DNA from: Bacillus sp. IITD106
GTDB taxonomy: Bacteria; Bacillota; Bacilli; Bacillales; Bacillaceae_C
DNA: 42,323 nt
Reading direction: 5' to 3'
Assembly: GCF_019459225.1 (NCBI RefSeq)
Contig: NZ_JAIAZY010000040.1
Coordinates: forward strand, 1-42,323
The translations under genes and the position numbers were made by a program. The notes under the pieces were generated by a model that did no database searches, had not been told where the DNA came from, and saw only the letters and a list, made by a program, of their open reading frames with translations. Below are positions 25,369 through 33,026 of the stretch, piece after piece (the first letter of the stretch is position 1; every line of letters begins with the position of its first letter).

Positions 25369-27477
25369 TTAACGCTCCTTATTTTCTGTGTTTACTTTTT
25401 GTAGTATAGACCATACCTCGTCATTAGATTCGCAAGCTTTAATTTTGGCCAAATTTTGATCCTTTGATAAAAGAATCGTCAGCTCGGACATAGCACGCAA
25501 ATGGGTGACTTGGTCGATTGATGATAATATAATGATTATTTTCACTTGATGTATAGGATCCGCCGAAAAAGCTACTGGATTTTTTAAAATTAACATACTC
25601 ATTCCTATGCCTAGTGAGCCTTCTTCCGGTTTGGCATGTGGCAATGCCACTTCTGGAGCAATAACGATGTAAGGGCCTTTCGCATCCACATGAGAAATCA
25701 TGGCATCAATGTATGCTGTTGAAATGATTTTTTGCTCAAGTAGTGGGCTGGCAGCTAGTTTAATTGCTGCTTGCCAGTTTTCGGACTCTTCTTTTACCTG
25801 GATATTCTTTTTTGTTAATACTTGTAATAACCCCGGTCGATAATCGATATGTTTTTCTTCATTTCCAGTCATCAATAAATTTCTTAGCCCAATTTCAAGT
25901 CCTTTTTCATCATGGATGTGGGCGAATTTCTTGACCGTGTCTAAAATCGATTTTATGGTGGGATTCTTCAGATTTTCTGGTTGTTTTCCTATAATTGAAT
26001 ATACTTTATTCAAAAGCGAAATCTTTTCAGGCTCTGATAAAATCGGGTTCACAACAAAAAGTGGATGATTCTTTTTATATATTGGGACTGTTGAGACAGC
26101 AAAATCTACGTCCAATTGAGCGCCCTGCTCGTTATATTCCCTCACCGACATTGTCCTAATAAAATCAATGGAAGGAAATAAATTTTCCAATTGCTTTCTT
26201 AAAATAGCAGAAGTTCCAATTCCACTATTGCAAATGATTAACCCTTTCTTCCTTATGACAGGCTCCACACCTTCTTTGCGCAGCCAGCCACCAAAATGAA
26301 TGGCAATAAAGGCAATTTCATCGTCCTCTAAGGGTGTTTCAGTCAATTTTTCAAAATGGTGGATTACTTTTTTTGTTAATAGATAAATATCCTCGTACTT
26401 TTCTTTAATTAAATCTGTAAGTGGATTATGCATTTTTAGACCGTACTTACTTCTATAATACGCAGGTTGTAAGTGAATCAATAAATTCTCTGTAATCTCG
26501 TGATTATTTTGAAAAAAGACTCCAGCAAAGGTTTGGAAATCAGAAACCATATGCTCAATGGCCACTTCCAACGAATGGAGAGAATCTGCCTCAATCCGAT
26601 ATTTATGATGAAGCTTAGCGCTTAACAACAGAGTCGTAATATAATAAATTTCATCTTCTGGATAAGTAATTGAAAATAGTTCGCCTAATTTACGTGCCGC
26701 TTTTTCAGCAGCAAAATATTCTGGTGTTTCAGCAATTACATTTTTTTCAACAGTATCAATGCGGCAGTGCAGGCCCCTCTTCACTCGCCTACCTATTAAA
26801 AATAAGTGCAAAGCCAACTGATAGTAATCATTATCCGTAAATCGGACCTCAAGTTCTTGTTCACATTCTTGGAGAACAGATAACATTGGATCCAGATTTA
26901 ATTCATGTAAACGAAGGAGAACTCCAATTTTTTGAAATACAGGTTGTCTATCCTCTTGAATCGATAATAAGGCAAATACGTAAAATATAATTGCTTTTCT
27001 CTTATCGACCTCATTTCCGACAAGTATGTAACCATCTTTTTTCTGGAATTGAACCATGAGATGAAACTGTTTAAAGCCATCTTTCACCTTTTTCAAATCT
27101 TCAATGGTCGTATTTCTACTTACATCCGTACATTCAGATAAGTCCTTTAACATAAGAGGTTCTTCACTAATCAGTAACTGGAGAGCATTCCAAGCAACCC
27201 GCTCTTCAACCGAATATTCAATATAATGCAGCCTATCTAACGGATAATCTTGCAATAAAACATCCTTTGTAGACGGATGCAAATAAAATCCTCGTGAACG
27301 CTGATACAATACAGGAGTTAATTCTCTTTTTTTCAACCAGTAATTGATTTTATCCATTTCATTGTAGACGGTTCTGCGCGACACATTAAAACGCTGCGTC
27401 AATTCCTCAATCGTTACATTGTCATTTTGTAAAATCAATTCCTGTAAAATGGCATGACTGCGCTTATCCAGAAACAT
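25369..27477 (-). CDS. PRD-containing transcriptional activator (MtlR/LicR type)
   Basis: A 702-residue regulator. A winged HTH occupies residues 1-60 (TIEELTQRFNVSRRTVYNEM) and a second HTH-like domain about 85-130. Two PTS regulation domains cover about 175-405 with candidate phospho-histidines H224, H335 and H394. A IIB-like domain has C416 (IICNSGIGTSAI), and a C-terminal IIA domain has H614. Phosphorylation by HPr or the cognate EII would report sugar supply and energy state. It is a DNA-binding type, not an RNA-binding antiterminator. It is first in its own operon, ahead of the IIA-IIB-IIC genes. Confidence 0.92.
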   Translation of the reverse strand: MFLDKRSHAILQELILQNDNVTIEELTQRFNVSRRTVYNEMDKINYWLKKRELTPVLYQRSRGFYLHPSTKDVLLQDYPLDRLHYIEYSVEERVAWNALQLLISEEPLMLKDLSECTDVSRNTTIEDLKKVKDGFKQFHLMVQFQKKDGYILVGNEVDKRKAIIFYVFALLSIQEDRQPVFQKIGVLLRLHELNLDPMLSVLQECEQELEVRFTDNDYYQLALHLFLIGRRVKRGLHCRIDTVEKNVIAETPEYFAAEKAARKLGELFSITYPEDEIYYITTLLLSAKLHHKYRIEADSLHSLEVAIEHMVSDFQTFAGVFFQNNHEITENLLIHLQPAYYRSKYGLKMHNPLTDLIKEKYEDIYLLTKKVIHHFEKLTETPLEDDEIAFIAIHFGGWLRKEGVEPVIRKKGLIICNSGIGTSAILRKQLENLFPSIDFIRTMSVREYNEQGAQLDVDFAVSTVPIYKKNHPLFVVNPILSEPEKISLLNKVYSIIGKQPENLKNPTIKSILDTVKKFAHIHDEKGLEIGLRNLLMTGNEEKHIDYRPGLLQVLTKKNIQVKEESENWQAAIKLAASPLLEQKIISTAYIDAMISHVDAKGPYIVIAPEVALPHAKPEEGSLGIGMSMLILKNPVAFSADPIHQVKIIIILSSIDQVTHLRAMSELTILLSKDQNLAKIKACESNDEVWSILQKVNTENKER

Positions 27478-27782
27478 TTTCTCACTCCTGCCAATAGAGA
27501 AGTCCTTACTTCCATCATAAAATAAAGGTACTTAATATCACAGACCAAAAGCCCCACATCGATTTGTGCAAAATTGGATTGTACTATTCGTTTTAAAGTT
27601 TGCCTTGAATTTTTTGATTTTATTATGGTTCTTGAAATTTAGGAAAGGTTACAAAAATCATATTTCAGTCCTTATTGTCCGGAAGGCTACCATTGTTCTG
27701 CAAAGATTTGCTATAGTTCTATTTAAGACTGAGTATCCCGGCTCTCAGATGTTACATTAATAATTTTTTTCAAATTTAGTAC

Positions 27783-27811
27783 TTGCGTTTTTTTTCGCCC
27801 AAGCTTATAAT
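27783..27811 (+). promoter_or_regulatory. Sigma-A promoter of the T-box operon
   Basis: -35 TTGCGT (27783-27788), 17 nt, -10 TATAAT (27806-27811, perfect). The start would be about 27818, about 25 nt before the first conserved part of the T-box leader. Confidence 0.78.
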
Positions 27812-27842
27812 CAATTTCAATCACATATGCTTTACTTTTTTT

Positions 27843-28150
27843 AAAGACGATGAAGAGAAAAAGTAGGATTATTGGTTTTACACAGAGAGCTTCGGTAGCT
27901 GAAAAGAAGCAAAAATCACGATCTGAACAATGGCCTCTGAGTTGCGAGCTGAACGTCCGATTGCGGATCAGTAGGTGTCGACGAGATTTGGTACTCGTTA
28001 CAAATACCACAGTATTTCGAGCAAAGACGTATTTATGCTCCAGTACTTGCTGAGGCTGTTTTGTGTGAACAAACAGTAAAATAAGGTGGTACCACGTGAA
28101 TTCAACCACGTCCTTATCTTTTGTATAAAGATACGGGCGTGGTTTTTTCG
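27843..28150 (+). ncRNA. T-box riboswitch leader
   Basis: All T-box landmarks are present. Stem I starts GACGATGAAGAG with the K-turn GATGA, then AGTA (specifier-loop S-turn, pairing GGAT with ATCT) and AGAGAGC distally. GAA follows on the 3' side with CTCTGAG. Stem II has CAGTAGG. The invariant T-box AAGGTGGTACCACG is at 28083-28096, followed by a terminator (28104-28149). It senses uncharged tRNA and permits transcription when charging fails. The specifier is ambiguous. Counting straight from GAA as in glyQS gives CAA (Gln). The loop is 3 nt longer than there, and ATG (27930-27932, Met) lies 2 nt on. Downstream genes favour Met. Confidence 0.9.
28104..28149 (+). terminator. T-box conditional terminator
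   Basis: AACCACG pairs with CGTGGTT around a long loop, followed by a T-run. The left arm overlaps the T-box bulge partner region, so the antiterminator and the terminator exclude each other. Confidence 0.85.
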
Positions 28151-28187
28151 TTTTCTAAAACTTTTTACTCAGATGGAGGAATTTATA

Positions 28188-29045
28188 ATGACAAACAGTT
28201 TAGTGATTCAAACAGATTTCGGTTTAAGTGACGGTGCTGTGAGCGCTATGTACGGTGTGGCGATTTCAGTCGACCCGACACTTAGAATCTTTGACCTAAC
28301 TCATGACATTCCGCAATATAATATATGGGAAGGCTCTTATCGCCTCTATCAAACAATTTCGTATTGGCCTGAAGGAACCGTATTTGTTTCAGTTGTCGAT
28401 CCTGGAGTTGGCTCGGATCGCCGCAGTATCGTTGCAAAAACCGCAGAAAATCAATACATTGTGACACCAGATAACGGGACACTCACACACATTAAAGATG
28501 AAATAGGAATAGTGGAAGTGAGAATCATTGATGAATCAGTCAATCGCTTGCCAAAATCAGGGGAATCTTATACTTTCCACGGACGAGACGTATATGCATA
28601 TACAGGAGCGCGACTTGCATCGGGCGTCATCTCTTTTGAAGAAGTCGGTCCTGAAATTCCAGTCGATTCCGTCGTTGAACTTGCAAAATTTGATCCAAGT
28701 ATAGATGAAGCTTCCGTCACTGGAAATATCGATATTCTTGACATCCGATTCGGAAACTTATGGACAAATATCGCAAGAACGCTTTTCCTGCAATTAAATG
28801 TTGAATACGGCGATAACTTTGAAGTGACCATCCATAACGATACACGCCAAGTATATAAAAACATCATGACATACGGCCGTTCCTTTGCCGATAGTCATTT
28901 AGGCGAACCGTTGATTTATGTAAATTCACTCGATAATCTTGGAATAGCCCTCAACCAAGGCTCATTCGCAAAAGCATATCATATCGAAACAGGTGCAAAT
29001 TGGAAAATATCTTTCCGCAAAGTGCCAAAAGTCATATATAATTGA
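28188..29045 (+). CDS. SAM hydroxide adenosyltransferase (DUF62 family)
   Basis: A 285-residue enzyme of the SAM-dependent chlorinase/fluorinase family. Members with the Asp-Arg-His triad instead use hydroxide to split S-adenosylmethionine into adenosine and methionine. Here the triad is D71 (VDPGVGSDRR), R78 and H131 (YTFHGRDVYA), in register with D68/R75/H127 of the archaeal enzyme. N-terminal QTDFGLSDG and TPDNGTL are also family motifs. The start at 28188 is 8 nt after GGAGG. An in-frame ATG at 28086 lies inside the T-box and is rejected. It is the first gene under the T-box. With the ECF transporter it suggests salvage of methionine from SAM. Confidence 0.92.
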   Translation: MTNSLVIQTDFGLSDGAVSAMYGVAISVDPTLRIFDLTHDIPQYNIWEGSYRLYQTISYWPEGTVFVSVVDPGVGSDRRSIVAKTAENQYIVTPDNGTLTHIKDEIGIVEVRIIDESVNRLPKSGESYTFHGRDVYAYTGARLASGVISFEEVGPEIPVDSVVELAKFDPSIDEASVTGNIDILDIRFGNLWTNIARTLFLQLNVEYGDNFEVTIHNDTRQVYKNIMTYGRSFADSHLGEPLIYVNSLDNLGIALNQGSFAKAYHIETGANWKISFRKVPKVIYN

Positions 29046-29062
29046 ATTGACATAATGAGAAA

Positions 29063-29270
29063 AGCGAAGGCGCCTTGCTCATCGACGTACAGGCCCGCAG
29101 GACGCGGGTCCGTCGACGAAGACATAAGGACGTGGCGATTTTAGTCGACGTTCCTCCTTTGGCCTTTGACTGAGATAAAGGAAACACAATGAGCCTTTGG
29201 CGAATTGATGTTGACTTACGCAAAAGAAAAGGACGGGAAGTTTGCTAGTCGATAGGCGCTGGAGCTAGAC
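29063..29270. repeat. Dispersed intergenic repeat, MITE-like, Bacillaceae type
   Basis: A 208-bp block whose ends are imperfect inverted repeats: AGCGAAGGCGCC...ATCGAC on the left, GTCGAT-AGGCGCTGGAGCT on the right. It is clearly GC-richer than its surroundings and holds internal hairpins (for example CCCGC...GCGGG). It resembles an intergenic element I know from many Bacillaceae genomes, with GGCGCC at the start and GGCGCTGGAGCTAGAC at the end. It carries no gene. It splits the operon between the SAM enzyme and the ECF S component and may affect downstream expression. Confidence 0.65.
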
Positions 29271-29308
29271 ATATAAAATAAATATTTCAAAAAGGGAGAT
29301 GGATCTAA

Positions 29309-29860
29309 ATGGGGAAAAACTTAGCAATTAAAACAATCGTAGCGATTGGGATTGGAGCAGCGGTATTTGTCATCTTAGGGAGATTTGCTGCCATTCCTAC
29401 AGGAGTACCAAATACTAATTTTAATACGAATTATGCATTTTTAGCTTTAATGGCCGTTGTGTTCGGACCAGTTGCGGGCGGACTTATCGGGTTGATTGGT
29501 CATGCATTGCTTGACTCGATTATGTGGGGTTCTATTTGGTGGAGCTGGGTAATCATTTCAGCATTAGTCGGATTTTTCTTCGGTCTTGCCGGAAAACGAA
29601 TCAATATTGAATCAGGAGAGTTTGGAAAAAAACAAATTATTCCATTTAATATACTTCAGATTTTAATCCAAATTATTGGATGGGGCCTTCTTGCTCCAAC
29701 GCTTGACATACTTATTTACGCAGAGCCTGCAAACAAAGTATGGACACAAGGGATTGTAGCCGGACTCTTTAACATTGTTACAGTTGCTGTGCTTGGTACT
29801 ATTTTACTAGCAGCTTATGCAAAAACGAGAGTGAAGAGTGGAAGTTTGAAAGCAGAATAA
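29309..29860 (+). CDS. ECF transporter S component (UPF0397 family)
   Basis: A 183-residue integral membrane protein with about five or six helices. It starts with [17 protein letters not shown] and contains [37 protein letters not shown] and WGSIWWSWV, matching the UPF0397 substrate-binding subunits. S components give the ECF importer its specificity. Genomic studies placed relatives in Met-regulated loci, so methionine, SAM or methylthioadenosine are candidate ligands. GGGAG lies about 10 nt before the ATG. Its A and T partners follow directly. Confidence 0.88.
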   Translation: MGKNLAIKTIVAIGIGAAVFVILGRFAAIPTGVPNTNFNTNYAFLALMAVVFGPVAGGLIGLIGHALLDSIMWGSIWWSWVIISALVGFFFGLAGKRINIESGEFGKKQIIPFNILQILIQIIGWGLLAPTLDILIYAEPANKVWTQGIVAGLFNIVTVAVLGTILLAAYAKTRVKSGSLKAE

Positions 29861-29947
29861 GGAATTTTATTATAAAATATAATGTGAATCATAGTGAGGA
29901 AATCGTACTTCGGTTTCCTCGTTTTAAATGTATTTGAGGAGATCAAA

Positions 29948-31651
29948 ATGAAAAAGCCCGTTATTCAATTTGAACACTTTAATTTTAAATATCGCACCCA
30001 AGTTGATCCCACCCTTCATGACATTAATTTAACTATTTATGAAGGGGAAAAAGTGCTGATTGTTGGGCCTTCCGGTTCAGGTAAAAGCACGATTGGTCAC
30101 TGCCTCAACGGGTTAATTCCGTTTTCTTATAAAGGTGAGATAACTGGCAGTCTAAAAATTATGAGTCAAGAGACAAAAAATCTTGATATTTTTTCACTCT
30201 CCAAAATGGTTGGGACGGTTTTACAGGATCCCGATGGACAATTCATAGGACTAACAGTTGGAGAGGATATAGCATTCGCCCTTGAAAATGATGTGCGGCC
30301 GCAAGACGAAATGTTCTCAATCGTAAAAGACGTTTCCAAAATGGTCGATATGGATGAATATTTACAATCTTCGCTTCATCAATTATCAGGAGGTCAAAAG
30401 CAACGTGTGTCTTTAGCAGGAGTAATGGTGGACGATGTCGATATTTTACTATTTGACGAACCGCTCGCCAACCTTGATCCAGCAACAGGTAAACATGCGA
30501 TTCACCTCATCGACCGCATTCAAAAAGAAACAAATACAACCGTCATCATCATTGAGCATCGTCTCGAAGATGTACTTGAATGCCATGTTGATCGAATTAT
30601 TGTCGTGGATAAAGGCAGAATTGTGGCCGACCTTACACCTGATGAATTGCTGGCTTCCTCTATCCTTGAAGAATGTAATATTCGCGAACCGCTATATGTA
30701 AAAGCCGCAAAATACGCAGGATCCGAAGTAACAGCAGAATCAAAACCATCCCATATCCATACATTTTCCGTTGATAAGGACAAGCTGCTTACCTGGTTCG
30801 AAGCAACGAATCCACCTGAAAGGAAAAAGAAAACAGATCCAATTTTGGAGCTGGAAAACATTCATTTCAGCTATTCGCCAGGACGCGAAATTATTCACGG
30901 AGTTTCTTTTACCATTGAAAAAGGCGAAATGGTCAGTATTGCTGGTAAAAATGGAGCTGGTAAATCAACACTAGCTAGTCTAATTTGTGGATTTGTGAAG
31001 CCAGAATCCGGACATATCCGTTTTAAAGGTGAAGACATCACGAACGATACGATTAAAGAACGAGCCGAGCGGATTGGACTTGTCATGCAAAATCCGAATC
31101 AAATGATTTCAAAGCATATGATTTTTGAAGAAGTCGCGTTAGGATTAGTATTGCGAGGCGTTCCTGAAAATGAAATAAAAGAACGTGTAGAAAAAACGTT
31201 GCGAATATGCGGTCTCTATCCATTTAGAAACTGGCCGATTTCCGCCCTTAGCTTCGGACAGAAAAAACGAGTCACCATTGCTTCTATATTTGTGTTGGAA
31301 CCTGAGCTCATTATTTTAGATGAACCGACGGCAGGACAAGATTTTAAGCATTATACAGAAATCATGGAATTTTTATCAAAACTAAATGACCAAGGCATCA
31401 CAATTTTAATGATTACACATGATATGCACTTAATGCTCGAATACACACCGCGAGCGATCGTCATTGCCGGTGGGGAAAAAATTGCGGATGATACTTCAGC
31501 AAATATCCTTACAGATCGAGATGTAATCGAAAAAGCCAATTTGAAGGAAACGTCATTATTCGATCTTGCCCTTAAAGCTGGTATCGAAAAACCGAGGGAA
31601 TTCGTCGGAAGATTTATCGCCTTCGATAAGGAGGTTAGAACATGGCAGTAG
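29948..31651 (+). CDS. ecfA: ECF transporter ATPase, fused A-A' (two ABC domains)
   Basis: A 567-residue protein with two ABC ATPase domains. In the first, Walker A is GPSGSGKST (40-48) and the signature is LSGGQKQR. In the second, Walker A is GKNGAGKST, the signature is the variant LSFGQKKR, and Walker B runs into LIILDEPTAGQD. The linker (about residues 240-300) is typical of the DUF3744-containing ECF ATPases. The start at 29948 has GAGGAG 6 nt upstream; an in-frame start 18 codons earlier has none. The gene overlaps ecfT by 10 nt, showing translational coupling. It powers import through the S and T components. Confidence 0.93.
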   Translation: MKKPVIQFEHFNFKYRTQVDPTLHDINLTIYEGEKVLIVGPSGSGKSTIGHCLNGLIPFSYKGEITGSLKIMSQETKNLDIFSLSKMVGTVLQDPDGQFIGLTVGEDIAFALENDVRPQDEMFSIVKDVSKMVDMDEYLQSSLHQLSGGQKQRVSLAGVMVDDVDILLFDEPLANLDPATGKHAIHLIDRIQKETNTTVIIIEHRLEDVLECHVDRIIVVDKGRIVADLTPDELLASSILEECNIREPLYVKAAKYAGSEVTAESKPSHIHTFSVDKDKLLTWFEATNPPERKKKTDPILELENIHFSYSPGREIIHGVSFTIEKGEMVSIAGKNGAGKSTLASLICGFVKPESGHIRFKGEDITNDTIKERAERIGLVMQNPNQMISKHMIFEEVALGLVLRGVPENEIKERVEKTLRICGLYPFRNWPISALSFGQKKRVTIASIFVLEPELIILDEPTAGQDFKHYTEIMEFLSKLNDQGITILMITHDMHLMLEYTPRAIVIAGGEKIADDTSANILTDRDVIEKANLKETSLFDLALKAGIEKPREFVGRFIAFDKEVRTWQ

Positions 31652-32475
31652 AAATGCTCGCTTATATTGACCGTTCTTCGCCGATTCATCGGCTGACTGG
31701 CGCAACGAAACTCATTTGCTTTATATTGTGGTCAACCGCCGCGATGCTTACGTACGATACACGAGTGCTGCTATTTTTATTTGTGGCGGGAATCGCTATT
31801 TTTATCGCATCCCAAGTAAAGGTAAGCGAAATTTCCTTTATATTAATTTTCATTTTGGTATTCTTGTTGCTTAATAATATTGCCATCTATATATTTTCAC
31901 CACAAGAAGGTGTAAAAATTTACGGGACAAGCCATGTGTTGTTCGAGATAGCCGGGAGATATAACGTAACGTGGGAGCAGCTATTTTACCAATTTAATAT
32001 AACGCTTAAATATTTTACCATTATTCCAACAGCACTTTTATTTATTGTAACAACACACCCAAGTGAGTTCGCAGCATCGTTGAATAGGATTGGCGTCAGC
32101 TATAAAATTTCGTATGCCGTGGCTTTGGCCTTACGATATATCCCGGACATCCAACGTGACTTCCGCAACATTGCCATTACGCAGCAAGCACGCGGAATCG
32201 ACATGTCGAGAAAAGAAAAAATAGGAAAACGAATTAAAAACATCGCATCTATCATTATCCCATTAATACTCTCAAGCTTAGATCGAATCGAAGTCATCAG
32301 TAACGCCATGGAACTGCGCGGTTTCGGAAAAAATAAAAAGCGTTCCTGGTACAGTGCCCGTCCGTTTAAACGGATTGATTACATCGCACTTATTTTAGTA
32401 GGAATCGCGTTCGTTCTTTCGCTCATTATTACTTTTTATGATGGAAGTAGATTTTATAATCCGTTCGGGGCGTGA
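31642..32475 (+). CDS. ecfT: ECF transporter T component
   Basis: A 277-residue membrane protein with about five helices and the EcfT coupling motifs ALRYIPDIQRDFRNIAITQQARG and SNAMELRGFG. The two Ala-Arg-Gly/Leu-Arg-Gly signatures dock to the ATPases. AAGGAGG is 7 nt before the ATG inside the ecfA end. It is the last protein gene before a tandem-repeat array and terminator. Confidence 0.93.
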   Translation: MAVEMLAYIDRSSPIHRLTGATKLICFILWSTAAMLTYDTRVLLFLFVAGIAIFIASQVKVSEISFILIFILVFLLLNNIAIYIFSPQEGVKIYGTSHVLFEIAGRYNVTWEQLFYQFNITLKYFTIIPTALLFIVTTHPSEFAASLNRIGVSYKISYAVALALRYIPDIQRDFRNIAITQQARGIDMSRKEKIGKRIKNIASIIIPLILSSLDRIEVISNAMELRGFGKNKKRSWYSARPFKRIDYIALILVGIAFVLSLIITFYDGSRFYNPFGA

Positions 32476-32478
32476 TTT

Positions 32479-32870
32479 GATTGAGATCATTCACGGATAG
32501 CCTTTCACACATAACTGTCTCTATATCCGGATTGAGACTATTCAAATCTAGCTTTTTGCCGATGAAACGTCTCAATATTGCGAATAAGACCATTCGCAAT
32601 CGCTACTGGTCGGATGAACTGTCTCAATATCGAGATTGAGACCTTTCACGTATAGCTTTTGATCGATGAACTGCAACAATATCGAGATTGAGACCTTTCA
32701 CGTATAGCTTCTCGTCGATGAACTGCCTCAATATCGAGATTGAGACCTTTCACGAATAGCTTCTCGTCGATGAACAGTCTCAATATCGGGATTGAGTCCT
32801 TTCGCGAATAGCTATTGATCGATGAACTGTCTTAATATAGCTTTTGAGTCTATCAAGGCAAGCAATGATT
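32479..32870. repeat. Tandem array of about eight 52-bp units (array B), in the 3' UTR of ecfT
   Basis: The anchor GATTGAGAC or a variant recurs at 32479, 32530, 32582, 32634, 32686, 32738, 32790 and 32842. The first step is 51 bp and all later ones are 52. Units are more diverged than in array A. Several junctions hold an inverted repeat, best at 32621-32642 with perfect 8-bp arms GTCTCAAT / ATTGAGAC around a 6-nt centre. The array begins 4 nt after the ecfT stop and ends just before the operon terminator, so it is transcribed and could fold as a row of hairpins. There is no sequence similarity to array A. Confidence 0.93.
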
Positions 32871-32908
32871 AAAAATAGGCTAAATCAGATCTTTAGCCTA
32901 TTTTTTTT
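32871..32908 (+). terminator. Terminator of the SAM/ECF operon
   Basis: The stem AAAATAGGCTAAA / TTTAGCCTATTTT with a 7-nt loop is followed by eight T. It is the only terminator after ecfT and lies beyond array B. Confidence 0.88.
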
Positions 32909-33026
32909 CTTGCAAATAATTGTCAAAGAAGTGCTTAAATCATTCCGCACTATTTAACGTAATACTTTTCAATTTCTTGCAATCATGTAATAATCAAAAA
33001 TCCCCATTCTTTTTCTAAATTCAATC

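Noticed and set aside
25369-27477. BglG-type RNA antiterminator
   Set aside because: The N-terminus is a winged HTH, not an RNA-binding CAT domain, and no antiterminator hairpin was seen before the operon.
27723-28109. 128-residue minus-strand ORF and the plus-strand ORF at 27850-28053
   Set aside because: Both lie across the T-box leader, whose conserved RNA features explain the sequence.
29032-29223. 63-residue minus-strand ORF
   Set aside because: It falls within the dispersed repeat and has no start signals.
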